DNA from: Epiperipatus broadwayi
Lineage: Eukaryota > Onychophora > Udeonychophora > Euonychophora > Peripatidae
Direction: 5' to 3'
NCBI GenBank assembly: GCA_028023455.1
Contig: JAQFVV010006238.1
Span: 1,681,478-1,745,477 of the forward strand
Length of the DNA: 64,000 nt
The notes beneath the pieces are model-generated. The model had not been told where the DNA came from, did no database searches, and saw only the letters and a list, made by a program, of their open reading frames with translations. This document shows, one piece after another, positions 24,639-36,656 of this stretch (position 1 is its first letter; every line of letters begins with the position of its first letter). The position numbers were made by a program, and so were the translations under genes.

Positions 24639-24670
24639 CTTGAGAAGTCTGCTTGTAGCAATGAAACCTT
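24639..24670 (+). ncRNA. Decayed hammerhead-like motif after PLE
   Basis: CTTGAGAAG, a TCTGC...GCA hairpin and TGAAACC follow the PLE stop codon by about 40 bases. The order resembles CUGANGA, stem II, GAAA with several changes. The position matches similar motifs after the PLE copies ending at 5879 and near 46420. Probably inactive. Confidence 0.3.
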
Positions 24671-24731
24671 AGGTTGTGTTTTAATATTATTTTTATGCTG
24701 GTCTGGTTTAATTTTGGATTTGGGGTAGTTT

Positions 24732-24734
<3 letters not shown>

Positions 24735-24799
<65 letters not shown>

Positions 24800-24822
24800 C
24801 TTATATATATATATATATATTT
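24735..24822. repeat. (TA)n microsatellite cluster
   Basis: Three adjacent TA runs with short interruptions. Confidence 0.9.
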
Positions 24823-24983
24823 GTTCAATTAATAAAATACATATTTTGCTAAAGTATTGAATCATTCCATAAAATTATAAGTTTTAAGAGAAAATGAATA
24901 AGAAGAAAATATATAATAATGCATTAGGAAATGTGATGTAAATAATAAAACTGCAGTCATCATATATATATATATCATCATCA

Positions 24984-25481
24984 TCAACCATTATCAATCC
25001 AGTGCAGGGTGGTCTCTCCAAGTTTAATCCATCTTCTCCGATCTTTAGCTTCTTTTTTCCACAACACCCCTGCACATTTTCCTATTTCATCCATCCATCT
25101 CAGATGTGGTCTCTTTCTGGGTCTTTTACAATCTCTTGGAATCCAGTTTAAAATTTCAATCGTCCATCTATTATCATTTCTTCTAGCAATATGTCCAGCC
25201 CAACTCCATTTCAATCTTTTAATTTTTTCAATAAGGTCAGTAACACCTGTTTGTTGTCTTACCCATACATTGCGTTTTCGATCTCTTCTTGTTACTCCCA
25301 ACATACATCTCTCCATACTCCTTTGAGTGGTCTGAAGTCTCTGTATTGCTCTTCTGTTAAGTGTCCAAGTCTCAGATCCATAAGTAAGAACTGGTAAAAC
25401 ACATTTGTTAAAAACCATTCTTTTCAAACACATAGGCATATTTCCTTTTAATATCAAGTTATTTCTACCAAAAGCACTCAA
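24984..25481 (-). pseudogene. RTE copy 2: C-terminal region
   Basis: A 165-codon frame starting at MSAFGRNNLIL and including YGSETWTLNRRAIQRLQ, LKWSWAGHIARRNDNRW and RWMDEIGKCAG, ending at IDNG before the 3' tail. It overlaps the RT frame by 4 bases, which is the mark of a single-base shift and not an operon-like arrangement. Confidence 0.85.
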
Positions 25482-26455
25482 CCAAGTTTAATTCTATGAT
25501 TAATTTCCTCCATTATGTTTCCATCTGTATTAATAATCTGACCAAGGTATTTGTAACTGTTAACTTCTTCTAATTTTTCATAATCAATCTTTATTTTCAT
25601 ATTTTGAGCAAATCGATTAAACATTACTTTAGTCTTTTTAACATTTATCTTTAGTCCTACTTTTTTACTTTCATCTGCTAACTCCTGCAACATTTCCTGC
25701 AGCTCTGAAGCATTATTTGCAAAAACAACTACATCATCTGCAAAATCCAAATGACTTAAATACTCTCCATTTACTTTCATTCCTTTAGTTTCCCATTTTA
25801 ATCCACAAAATACTTCTTGCAGCACTGCTGCAAAAAGTTTTGGAGATATGCAGTCACCTTGTCTTACACCTTTCTCAATGTTGATTTTTCCAGTATCATT
25901 ATGTAATCTAATTGTTGCTGTTGCATTTTTATAAATATTCTTTAAAATATGACAATATCCTGGATCTATACCTTGATGATCCAATACTTTAATCACTGAA
26001 GAAATCTGTATAGAATCAAATGCCTTTTCATAATCTACAAATCCAAAACATAATGACAACTCATATTCATTTGTCCTTTCTATGACTTCTCTCAATACCT
26101 GGATATGATCTATTGTACTAAAACCACTTTTAAATCCAGCTTGTTCTCTTGGTTGGTGGAATTCCAAAGTTCTCTGTAGAGGAGTTGTAATTATCTTGGT
26201 AAAAATTTTATATAAAACTGATAAAAGGCTGATAGGTCTGTAATTTCTAATATCTTCTTTATCACCTTTTTTAAATATTAATATTATTACAGCATTCTTC
26301 CAATCTTCCGGAACATCTTTATCATTTAGACATTTGGTATATAACTTTGCTAAAATTGTTTCTATTTCTTCACCTGCTTCTTTTAATATATCAATTATAA
26401 TTCCATCATTTCCTGGAGCCTTTCCTTTCTTCATACATTTAATTGCATGTCTCAC
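25478..26455 (-). pseudogene. RTE copy 2: reverse transcriptase domain
   Basis: A 325-codon frame with [38 protein letters not shown] (motif A, D141), GVRQGDCISPKLF (motif B), LDFADDVVVF (motif C, D240/D241) and KTKVMFN (motif D). All catalytic aspartates are present. The frame ends within the HRIKLG segment where a base change shifts it into the C-terminal frame (24984-25481). Upstream, the start is artificial: the linker should read through a break near 26455-26520. Confidence 0.85.
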
Positions 26456-26605
26456 TCACTTCTTCATTTAAAATTCTGGGCAATTCGGAAGATGTAATAG
26501 ATATAGGAGATACTTGTTCTTTATTACTATATAATTCTTGATAAAAATCTTCTACCAATTTCATGATGTCATCTCTCTTTTTAGTAATAATTCCATTTTT
26601 TTTTC

Positions 26606-27388
26606 TTATTGCAGATATAAATTTCCTACCAATACCAAAATGTTGTTTAACATTCTTGAGACTTTTATATTTTCTTCTACAGCTTTCCTTGCTATTTCAC
26701 AGTTATACTTTCTTATATCATTTTCAACTCTTTTCTGTACCATTTTACAAAATTCGAGATATTCAATTCTTTTTAATACATCATTTTTGTATATCTTCCT
26801 ATTCCTTCTTTTCTTCATAAATTCTCTAGTCTCAGTAGAAATTTTATTAGTCAATTGCTGCTTTTTTCTACCAGCTATGTTTGTTGCAGTTTTTAAAAGT
26901 GTATCAGTTATTTTCATATTAATTTCATTCAAATCTGAATCATGTTCAAAATCTCCTAACACTTGAAACCTATTTGTAAGTTCTAATTTAAATTCATTAG
27001 AATGTTTCTGAAGATTAGGAATATCAACTGTAAATATTGATTTTCTTAATAATTTTTGTCTCTCTAGTTTTACATTAACACATAACTTACACCTTACTAA
27101 TCGATGATCACTTCCTGTGTTAAATTTATTAAGAACATTACAATCTTGAAATATGTATTTCCTGTTAAGCAAAATATAATCCAATTCTGCTGTACCTTCA
27201 TTTGGATGCTTCCATGTCCATTTCCTTTTAACATTTTTCACAAAAAATGAATTCATAATAGAAAGTTTTTCTTTTTCTGCAAACTCCACAAGTCTATGGC
27301 CTCTCTCATTTCTATTACCATAACCAAAATTACCTACAGCAATTTCATCTTTCATTTGTATACCAATTCTAGCATTAAAGTCTCCCAT
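26606..27388 (-). pseudogene. RTE copy 2: endonuclease second half and linker
   Basis: This begins at MGDFNARIG (D and N catalytic residues), continues through TWKHPNEGTAELDYI and GSDHRLV, and runs on without a break into the basic linker (TREFMKKRRNRKIYKND) that copy 1 has lost in frame. It therefore shows that endonuclease and linker are one polypeptide in the intact family. It ends near 26606 by another frame change. Confidence 0.85.
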
Positions 27389-27395
27389 AACAATT

Positions 27396-27833
27396 TTAAA
27401 ATGTTGTTACTCTGATCAAAAGCCTTTTGTACATCCATATAAAATCTTCTACTACTTCATCACTATGAGAACTTGTTGGGGCATAAACCTGAATTATCTG
27501 CATTTGGTATCTGCTATTAAGTTGTATAACTAATCTTGCAACTCTGTCCGATACACCATCAATCTCCACAATATTGTTCTTCCACTTTTTATTTATAATG
27601 AATCCTACTCCACTTGTATTTACAATATGTGTGCCTTTATAATAGAGTATATGTCCACTTTTTAAATCAATTGTTTCTTCACCTTTTCTTCTAACTTCAC
27701 AAAGTCCAATAATGTCCCATTTAATATAAGACAATTCTTCTTCTAATTCTTGCAATCTTCCTTCACTTGAAAGTGATCTGCAGTTGTAAGTACCTAAATA
27801 AAAAGTCATCATCAAATGGCAGCCTGGGTCCAC
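27396..27833 (-). pseudogene. RTE copy 2: endonuclease, first half
   Basis: This frame holds GTYNCRSL, IGLCEVR and QVYAPTS of the endonuclease, then loses frame after EVVEDF near 27410. Sequence upstream (27834-27940) is the same leader/N-terminal region as in copy 1, where it is in frame from MTDKNKAWP. Here a change near 27840-27890 disrupts that extension. Confidence 0.8.
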
Positions 27834-28265
27834 AATCAGGGGATTCTTAGCACCCTCCGCCTTTGGCCACCAACTGCCGCCTTAGTTGGTGACTTTACAG
27901 CCTCCTGGGAATAAGGGCCATGCTTTATTTTTGTCTGTCATAATTGTATATATGTATTGGAAAAATATTTATCATTTACACAAACATTCATTCTGCCTTA
28001 TCAGGCACCGAGAAGAAAGACTATGGTGTTTCTTGATCTTAAACTCAGAGGTAAAAAGCCAATAAACTCACCATGCTGGCTAATGCTTGTTAGTGAGCAG
28101 CCCATCCATGTTCGTATACTATATGAATAATCACATAGTAATAACAGCTGCAACGACAAGAACGTATGGAGTGGACATTAGGAATTTGCCCTGCTCGGTT
28201 CCTTTAAGGCCTCCAAGAGGAATCAAAGGGTCTCCTTTCAGTTAATAGCAAACTCCTTTCTGCAG

Positions 28266-28266
<1 letters not shown>

Positions 28267-28337
<71 letters not shown>
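28267..28337. repeat. (TA)n microsatellite at RTE copy 2 5' end
   Basis: About 70 bases of TA with one TT interruption, immediately next to the element's 5' terminus. Confidence 0.9.
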
Positions 28338-29389
28338 ATGTAAAAAAAGATAAGACCTGTAATATACTAGCATAATAATAATGAATATGTTATTACATTT
28401 TTACAAAGCCTCAGAACTCAAAATGAAAGATTATACATTCTAGAAGTGTCACTTACAATATTACCAGTGAGATGCATCAATTTAATATCATCTAATCTGA
28501 ACTATTTGATTACCAAAAGCTTATAAATCAATCAAACAATATAAAATATAGATAATGATGCTTAAGCACTAAAATGCAGGCTGAATATAATAGTTCTATT
28601 CAGATCCTGTTTTTTTTTTTTTAAAAAAAAGTCTCAGATGAGAATCTATCTAGTAATTATCCATACTCTTGTTATTGGACAGAATTGTGCAAATTTGTTT
28701 TTGAAGATATAAAATGAGTAGTCTGTCTATTTTCTGTACCACCAAAGGTTAATGTAAACTATAGGTATTGTACCTATTTTAACAATTTACATTAATCTCA
28801 GTCTTTTATTCTCCTCTAAAATTTATTAGATACCCATTTCCCATGTACTGTCAGCTGTATAAAACACAAAAGTCCTAATTCAATTTATGATCTTAAAAAT
28901 TTCATGATTTTCCAACCCAGGTTGAACCTTAAATCATGGGCTTGGCAGAGAAATATATTAATAACTACATCATGAAGTTATTTATTCTGCATAATAAGGA
29001 TGCATTATAAATAAAGGACTGTTAAAGGAATATACTTCATGTTAATTTTTTATGATATTTTGCCTAACCATTATCTTTCTTGGGCAGCTGTGTAAAACCT
29101 ATTTTTCTACATTATAGATTACATCGGAAGGGGATGGTTTTTAAAAGTATTTTATTCTCACCATCTCTTTAATGGCATTAGTTACTGTCTTTCTTTGGCA
29201 TGTGATATCTGAATTCTGTTAATGTTCTAAAAGTCTTTTCATTTTTATTAATGAATCTTTGCTGACTTTAGGTGAATGCTTACAATTATTACACCACAGT
29301 AGTTGTCAAATGCCCAAACTTACTTTTTTTATCCCAGAATTTTTGTTTATCAGCTATTTACTTACATTCTTGGATTGAATGTCTAACTT
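28338..29389. other. A+T-rich sequence, nothing recognised
   Basis: No gene or repeat family is recognised. Confidence 0.5.
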
Positions 29390-29491
29390 TTTTTGCATTA
29401 ACTACTATATATATATATATGATTGTATAATTGGCTTATTTTTTTGCATTAACTACTATATATATATATATGATTGTATAATTGGCTTATG
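29390..29491. repeat. 51-bp tandem duplication
   Basis: Two adjacent copies of a unit running TTTTTGCATTAACTACTATA, a TA tract, then GATTGTATAATTGGCTTAT. The period is 51 (GCATTA at 29395 and 29446), and the copies are essentially identical, implying a recent event. Confidence 0.95.
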
Positions 29492-29762
29492 GAGAATTTT
29501 TTGATGTGGGGCTTCACATATTTACCTACTATCCTCATAACCTGCTTGAGAATTAGTTAAAGATTTTATTAACAACACTGAATTTTTTTTCGTGTAGTAT
29601 GTTACTTAACTAAGCCATTCATTTTTTGATCGGCAACTGGATCGTTAGGTCTTAACTGCAGGGAAAGCAAAACCAAATTGTAAAATAACTAAAACATTGT
29701 TGTCCACAGTTCCTTAGTTGGAGGATTAGAAGTTTTAGCTCTATAATAAAGTATTTAATTAG

Positions 29763-29878
29763 TGCAGGAAGTACTGAAAATCCACAGCAAGTTATATATA
29801 AACTAACCATTAGCAAACATAAGTATAGAATGGACCTAACTACATTTTAACTCGCTGGGGATTTTCAGTATTTCTGCA
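29763..29878. mobile_element. Short MITE-like inverted-repeat element
   Basis: The ends TGCAGGAAGTACTGAAAATC and GATTTTCAGTATTTCTGCA are inverted repeats, flanked by TTAG and TTAA, close to a TTAA target duplication (as in piggyBac-type elements). The larger element at 62164-62696 has related ends. Similarity to that element continues past 29878 (ATTTAATCTATATTYGAG), which weakens the boundary and the target-site reading. Confidence 0.45.
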
Positions 29879-29929
29879 TTAATTTAATCTATATTCGAGT
29901 TATCAAAAAGTTATATTTAAATAAATTAT

Positions 29930-31421
29930 TTAATGTTATTTTATTTCTTTTTATATTTATAATTGTCACTATTCATAAATAGTTAATGCCTACGCAGAGA
30001 TGCATACGCGCACATATCAGATTTTAATTTTTTATTTTTTTTTAAAAAAAAAATACTCTAAATATTAAAATTATAAATAAATTTATAAAGAACATTTTTA
30101 AAAAAATAAAAAGGATCAAAATCATAAAATCCTAATAAAATCAAACCAAGACAGAAAGCATATGCAAAAATTTATTTCCCATGGGTTGATAAGATAGATT
30201 TTTATATATGCTTGAAGTAATACTCATATTAACATGGGTTTTACATTACTTGTGTGAATGTTTTTTTTTTCCAAATACCTCTCTCTCATTCCCCCCCCCC
30301 CCCCAATATCTCTCTCTCTTATTTATTTCATGTCATTTAATTCTGAAGAGATATGTAATGTATTTAAATGACTTAACTCTATAAACAATATTTTTACTCG
30401 CTGTGATGTCATGTGAATGTGGATCTTTTCATTACCACACACATATATATATATATATTAGTCTATTTGGGTAAAATGTTGATAATATATACTAAACAAT
30501 TTAAATAAAACGTTTATATCTGTCTCTACATTGGTAATGTTACATTTGTTTTAATTATTACAAAAATTGAATCAATACATTAAGAAAAGTCAATAAACTT
30601 TACTTATTATAAACTGGAATGGGAGGCTGCATAATTTTAAATATTTTGTATGCAACAGAATTTGATTATTATTTTTATTAAATAAACCTTTTGGGACTCT
30701 GTGATCTACGGTGAAAAATAAATTGCTGAATATGAACAATCATATAGAGGAAATATAAGAATAGTTAGTATTAGTAAAAAGGAAGCTATATAGGAAAGAA
30801 AAGAAAAAGCTGGAAAAGGTAGTCTTTTATTATTATTAATATCACAATTTTTATTAGAAGTATTATAGTAGGGTTTTTTTTAAGGGTGCATTATGTCCGA
30901 ACTAAAACATAATGATATGCTTTAGGAAAGATTGTTTTAAATTCAGTCTTGTTCATTTTTTTAAATTCTGGAAGAACTTATCAGCATTTGATGAAACTAT
31001 AAATTGATATATTTTAATGGAGTGTCTTTGGAACCAACTTCTTTGATGTGGAACCTTTTTTTTTTTTTTTGTTTTATATACATCTGTATATATGGACGTT
31101 ATTATTTTTATAGATATACAATTTCTAATTCTAATATATCTACATCCACTGCCTTATATCCCCAGAAATATATATATTAAAAAGACAAATTAATTAATAT
31201 ATATATATATTGCAATGTCTTTTTTTTTTCAATTCACATGGTTGCAAATCATTTCTGTTACCGTCCCAAAACATTACAAATAAATGGCTGCAGTTGTGGT
31301 TAAAATTAACCCTTTTACAATACTTAGGAATTGTATCTTCTACAATTCCTCACCATCAATTACAAACAAAAGTTGAATGAAGAAAGAAATACTGATGGTT
31401 TCATATGGATAAGTACTTTTT
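29930..31421. other. A+T-rich sequence, nothing recognised
   Basis: No gene is supported. A C14-like run lies at about 30290-30304, and (TA)n tracts occur at about 30443-30458 and 31197-31211. Confidence 0.5.
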
Positions 31422-31645
31422 AAACCATCATCGATCTTCATAATTTCTCCAATCCCTAGCCTATCTTCTCCGCAACACAACACCAAACTTTATTATTTAA
31501 TCCATCTATTTCACATGTCTCTTTAAATTTTACAGTCTTTTGTTCACATGTGGTCTTTTTAGATTTTACAGTCTTTTGTTATCCAGTTTAATTGACCATC
31601 TATTATCATCTCTTTCAGTAATATATCAAGCCAACTCCATTTCAG
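31422..31645 (-). mobile_element. Decayed RTE 3' fragment
   Basis: The strings CTATCTTCTCCG, CACATGTGGTCTTTTTAGA, GTTATCCAGTTTAA, GACCATCTATTATCATCTCT and CAAGCCAACTCCATTTCAG match the 3' end of RTE copy 2 in the same orientation. An internal ACAGTCTTTTGTT duplication is present. Degenerate. Confidence 0.8.
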
Positions 31646-31649
31646 TTAT

Positions 31650-32190
31650 ATATACATTAATGTTCATAAACCATAAGCATCAAACAGCTCTCATACTTAA
31701 AAAAGATTATAACAATTTGTTGCCAAGCATCACTTACAATTAAATAATAAATTGAAACCTATTTATTGATAGTCAGTGTTGCCTAGGCAACATATTGCTG
31801 ATATTCTATTGATTTATTTAAACATGAGATCTATGGTGGATTAATGTATATGTGTCTATACTAAATACTATTGTATTTTATTGTTAATTACTTTTGTTTA
31901 TGTTTTAATATGCATATGCAATTTTTAATTATATGGATATGTACACAGTATGTATATTTTAAAATAATCTGTTAATATAAATATATGCATGTTTAAAATA
32001 TTTATAGCATTTGATACTGTGTGAAGGGAAAAGAGCTTGGAACCAAATGGTATGGATATGGTCATCTTTTGATATATACTTATAGCAGCCACTCTTATAC
32101 AAGTATGGCCATTCCAAATTCAAATGAATGAAACGAATATGGTGAAGAAAAAACTGCTATAGAAATGAATTTTTGCAATATCACATGATC
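31650..32190. other. A+T-rich sequence, nothing recognised
   Basis: No gene is supported. The frame at 31540-31743 only spans the RTE fragment out of phase. Confidence 0.5.
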
Positions 32191-32370
32191 ACCATTATCC
32201 AAGACTCCTCACTAATGAAAACCACAAGCTAGAAACTATTCTAGGAATATTGGATGAGTAGGCACTAGATAGAGATTTTATGCACAAATCTTTCTGTATG
32301 CATTGATTACTCTGGGTTGCACTGAGTGGTGCTACTTTATGAAGAGTTTTGCCTCTGTGGATTTTTGCAA
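32191..32370 (+). repeat. Family A hammerhead-bearing repeat fragment
   Basis: This matches the right arm of the palindrome at 49320-50240: TCACTAATGAAAACCACAAG (ribozyme region), GGAATATTGGATGAGTAGGC, CACTAGATAGAG, ATGCATTGATTACTCTGG and TGAAGAGTTTTGCC. The ribozyme core at 32206-32245 is mutated (CTAATGA in place of CTGATGA) but keeps GAAA, a short CTAT segment and TC. Confidence 0.65.
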
Positions 32371-32439
32371 TAATTATATAAACCAATCTGTGAATCAAAA
32401 GTGCTAGTTTATTTTTCTATTTATTTGATAATTTGCAAA

Positions 32440-33130
32440 ACTGTCTTTTAATTTCTTCTGCAGAAAACTTTTCTTTTGGGAATATTTCAATACCATGTCT
32501 AATTGTAGTTCTCCAGTATATTTTAACTCTTCCCCAATGGAAACAATCACTACTGCACTTCTTTAGAAGATTTTTAAGATAATCATTATAATGTAAATGG
32601 GCTCTATCTCTCCCATAAAACCATGCTCAAATTCACTGTAAAACACTCTTTTAGGAAGTCTCACATTGTTCATTTATTTTTTTGTCCAGTTCAATGAACT
32701 CTTAAGCTACCAACAATCTCAACTTGTAGTCAAGGAAACCTTTCTTAACAAGATGCAATCTTTAATATCTATATAAACATATCATACCATAGATAAAAGT
32801 GGTATAAGCTTTATTATTAAAGCAGGTTGCCTTGACTACAGGTTGAAATTGTAGATAGTTTAAGGATTTATTGCTATCATTAACATTTATATAAAAAAAC
32901 CATTAAAGTCTTGAGTAATTGGCTTTATTGTCTTAATTCACTGAAAGTGTGATTTTACAATGGTGATCTCTATAAAGTTGAAGAATATATTTATATATTC
33001 TACAAGTTGAAGAATATATTTATTGGTTTCATGATCTCGTCATTTTATTTTAAATTTTTTACAGAGTATCCTTAAATGAAATCTTTTTAATGCCTTTATA
33101 TTTCTTGGGTAGCGTGTTTAGGCCTCACAT
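32440..33130 (-). pseudogene. LINE C-terminal remnant
   Basis: On the minus strand from about 32680, one frame reads MNNVRLPKRVFYSEF, and after a frameshift YNDYLKNLLKKCSSDCFHWG and then VKIYWRTTIRHGIE. This matches the C-terminal pattern R-L-P-K-R-x-F-Y-G-E...RYKDxLKxxLKxC...W...R..WR of L2/CR1-like LINEs. Sequence to about 33130 resembles the equivalent upstream region at 47080-47230 (ACTCTTAAATGAAA on the plus strand). No RT catalytic motif survives. Confidence 0.65.
32704..32864. repeat. Small inverted repeat
   Basis: CAACTTGTAGTCAAGGAAACC (about 32725-32745) is mirrored by GGTTGCCTTGACTACAGGTTG (about 32825-32845), with further pairing outwards. A similar GGTTGCCTTGACAATAG string occurs at 23448 upstream of the PLE. 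It may be PLE-related. Confidence 0.55.
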
Positions 33131-33910
33131 TTACATAAACATGTTTATATACGTTTTGGTTTTTTTTTAAATAAAAGTTTTTGTAAAGATCATCTAAATT
33201 TCCATTGTTAAGAGATTTTACATTTTAAAAATATTTTTAGAAAGTTTTTGCATTTCTAATCCTTCCAATCTGCTGACTTGAGTTGATCGGTCAAAGGATT
33301 GAAAACTCTTTCATGAAGATGTAAACAGCATGCCTGATTATACTAACTTTTTTTCCATATTGTTAAAAAAATAATTTATTTTGTTTTTCATTTGCAGACA
33401 TTTTAATTAAAATTTTTTCCAATAACTTTTTTTCTTTAGTTTCGATTCAAAGATTCAATTTTACTTTGTTTATGTCTCTATTCTTAAGGATATCATAAAT
33501 GAAATGTCTGTCGTTTGTAAATACATTTGATTTTATTACGACTATTTTACATTTTTATATTGTTTGTTTACTTTGTATAAGAGAGATTATTACATATATG
33601 TCTTTTTTTTTTTTTTTAAAAAGTTTGTAACTTTTGATTAATTTTGCTGTTTCTCTTCTGATAAAATAATGTTATTTACAACTTTCTATTTTAAACTTGA
33701 AAATAGTTCTGATTTATTCTCTTGTGATATTTTAAATTTGTTGTATGTATATATTCTAACATTTTTTAACTTTGTTATTTTCAGATTTATATATTAAAAA
33801 GATTGGAAGGATTTAAGACATCAATAATTATAAATAGAAGATAATATTAGATTTATGAAGGATTGTATGAGATATAAAATAATACCAAATTTTATAACTT
33901 ATAGAGAGTT

Positions 33911-33942
33911 CTGATAAAGACTGCAGGACAGTCGAAACTGTA
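33911..33942 (+). ncRNA. Hammerhead-like motif, one core change
   Basis: CTGATAA (33911-33917, one base off CUGANGA) is followed by a perfect 5-bp stem II (GACTG/CAGTC, loop CAGGA), GAAA (33934-33937) and CTGTA. Stem I is about 3 pairs. Preceding sequence has no intact PLE frame. Confidence 0.4.
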
Positions 33943-34719
33943 AGCAAAATAAAAGGAGTTATTTAAAAAGATTGCATTAAAGTGTATAAGAGGAGATAAT
34001 AAAATTTTTTAAATATTTTGTAGAATCTCAAACATTTATTTGGTGAAGTATAATATAATATAAAACAAAGGAACATTTATTAATGACCTGAGACCTTTGA
34101 AATTCAACTAATTATAAATATAATATAATGAAAAGAAAATTTTATTAACTTGAAAAAGTAAATAATCAAATGTCTTTATATCTTGAGAGTTCATAAGAAG
34201 TTTGAGTACTGAAAGTTTCGGAACTGGAATCAATTTGGGGATTGTATATTCTACATTTTGATTCTCTACAACTGCTCTAAATCACTCAGATTGCTTGAAG
34301 AATTAACAAGGTGCAAATTGGAAAGCTTTCTGTTATGAAAGTGGCAAAAGAGAAGGGCAAATATTAATGATGTACACCTTACTGTACTGAAACAAAAAGG
34401 TGAAAGGAATAAATGTTTAACAACAAACATTTAAAAGTCAATCAGTAGTGAGAAATTGCTTTTTTGCTGCAGTTTGGTCATTTTCCACATTGCTTTAAAC
34501 TATGTATAGATAATATTATTTACATATATTATCCTGAAGTTTTGAACTCTCTATAGAAAATTTTAGTAGCATACAAACACATTGTGAACTGTGGAAAAAA
34601 ATTATAAATACAATCCTTGCAAAAATTTGAAAATACCTAATACCTCCATTACTTCTCTAACATTATCGGATTTTTCAAAGAGTAATGGTTGTATCAGTCA
34701 TGTGTTATTTATTTTACCA

Positions 34720-35324
34720 TGTTTATGAATTAGAAGTTAACAACTACAACCACTTTGGTCAGATTACTAACATAGAAGGAAACATGAGGGATGAAATTAA
34801 TTATAGAATTAAACTTGAATGGAGTGGTTTTGATTGAAAAAATAATGTAATAATAAAATGAAATATATGCCTATATTATGGAAAAGGAAGATATTTAATG
34901 GATATGTCTTACCAGTTCTTTCTTATGGATCTGAGATTTCAACACCTAACAAAAGAACAATACAAAGACTTCATTGAGGTTTGAAATGATATATGTTAGG
35001 AGTAACAAGAAGAGATCAAACATGAAATAGTTTGCTAAGGGAACAAACTGGTATCATTAACATTATTAAAAGAAATGAGACTGAAATGAAGTTAGGCTCA
35101 ACAAATTTCTGGAAAAGATGATAATATATGGAGAATAGAAGTTTTCATCTAATTTCTAAGAGATTTTAAAAGATCTAAAAAGGGATTACATGTAAAATTG
35201 TTGGATGAAATAAGGAAATTGATTAGTGTAATGTGAAGAGAAACTGTGGTTTGAAGAAACTGGATTAAACTTGGAGTGAGCTTCATCCTTTAATAGATTG
35301 ATAATGATTGAAAATGATGATGAT
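34720..35324 (+). mobile_element. Decayed RTE 3' fragment
   Basis: The strings GAATTAGAAGTTAACAACTA, TTTGGTCAGATTACTAACAT, TAATTATAGAATTAAACTTG and TTATGGATCTGAGATTTCAA match the C-terminal third of the RTE family. It ends with GATTGATAATGATTGAAAAT then GATGATGAT. Several indels. 5'-truncated. Confidence 0.8.
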
Positions 35325-36650
35325 CAGGATCTTTTTGTTCAACAAAATATCGAATATGCAAGTTATTAAATGCATAATGTTTTTAAAACAGTTATTAACC
35401 TACTGTAAAATGTTATTTTAAAACCATATATCAATAAATAAAACTAGAAAAGATTATACAACATAAATTATTGTATTATTTAATACAAATGCATCAGATG
35501 TGAGAGTTACATTTGTGCTTCCCCCATTTAGGAATAAGATACGAGTCAATTTAGCCATAATTATTGCTCGATGTTATTTCTATATAAAAAAACAATTTCA
35601 ATTTTACAATAATGTCATGCTTAGCCATACTTTTTGGAAAAGGATGTGCAAGCTGGTATAAACCTGACTCATAAGGTCATCATCACAAATTCGGTACATT
35701 ATTGCGCATGTATAAAAATATTTGCTTTATTAATTCAGTTAAAATTATTTATTGGACCTGATCATCTGTCTGCAGTGTTGAGATGAACGAAGAATTCTCC
35801 CACTGACAGTGAATGTATCATGCAATATGAATACTGAGAAAGATATCTCTAGCTCAAATATAATATCAACCAAATCATATAATGAACAGTACACTTAAAT
35901 AAAACCTTGTTTTACTATGACACTTAGAGGCTGACAAATATCGAAATATGCCTGGCTCACTTTTGAGACTTAGGGTGTGATAAATATAAAAATATAATAT
36001 AGTTGGGAACAGTATTGAGATAAGAACTCCGACATGACAACCTCAAAACCGTAAAACACCCCATTCATCACCAGTACAGAAAGCAACATGATCAAATTTC
36101 AACAAGCTCAAAAAAAATAATTTTCGTTTCAAACTATATAGTGTTTTCCTTTACATGCTTAATCAATAATGCAGAGAATAGAATAATATTATTTAAATTC
36201 TGAACTCTGATGTTTTTCTCTAACTATTCATTTATTGACATTGTTGGAAAGTAGAGCATGACACAAGAATTTTGAACTATCAATCATAGAATGTACTTCT
36301 ATTTTATTTGTTTAACAACCTTTCATATTAAATGGAACATCATTATTAATCCTAACTTTATTTGCCATTGTTTTTGTTTTTAACTATTGCTTTAGCATTT
36401 GAACAATACCATTTATTTATTTGTTTAAAACTTATCACCCCCTCCCCCGATACTCAGTAAGATCTACTTTTGTAATGTGTACTATAAAAATTATTTGTCC
36501 TTTCTACTATATCAAGTAACCATTAACAAGTACAGAGTTATCAAGTAAGAGGCCATCCTTATTTGTAGAAAGATTAAACTACAACAAACTCATTCCCTAG
36601 CTTTGAAAAATATCTTTTTCTTTTCTTAATTTCTGCTTTATCATTATCCC
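35325..36650. other. A+T-rich sequence, nothing recognised
   Basis: No gene or repeat is supported. Confidence 0.5.
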
Positions 36651-36656
36651 TTTTGT

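Larger units (their letters stand above)
24975..28266 (-). mobile_element. RTE-type non-LTR retrotransposon, copy 2
   Basis: A nearly full-length copy of the same family as 16403-19662, in opposite orientation. The 5' end (minus strand) is at about 28266 (GCTGCAGAAAGGAG) and abuts a long (TA)n tract. The 3' end is a (TGA)n-like run at 24975-24989 followed by (TA)n. Coding is split into four frames by frameshifts near 27392, 26600, 26455 and 25480. The RT active site FADD is intact, unlike copy 1. Probably inactive without repair of the breaks, but younger-looking at its catalytic sites. Confidence 0.85.

Noticed and set aside
24735-24865. Reading frames rich in Tyr and Ile across TA repeats
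   Set aside because: Pure microsatellite translation.
26538-26966. 142-codon plus-strand frame within RTE copy 2
   Set aside because: It is the reverse-strand shadow of the endonuclease-linker region.
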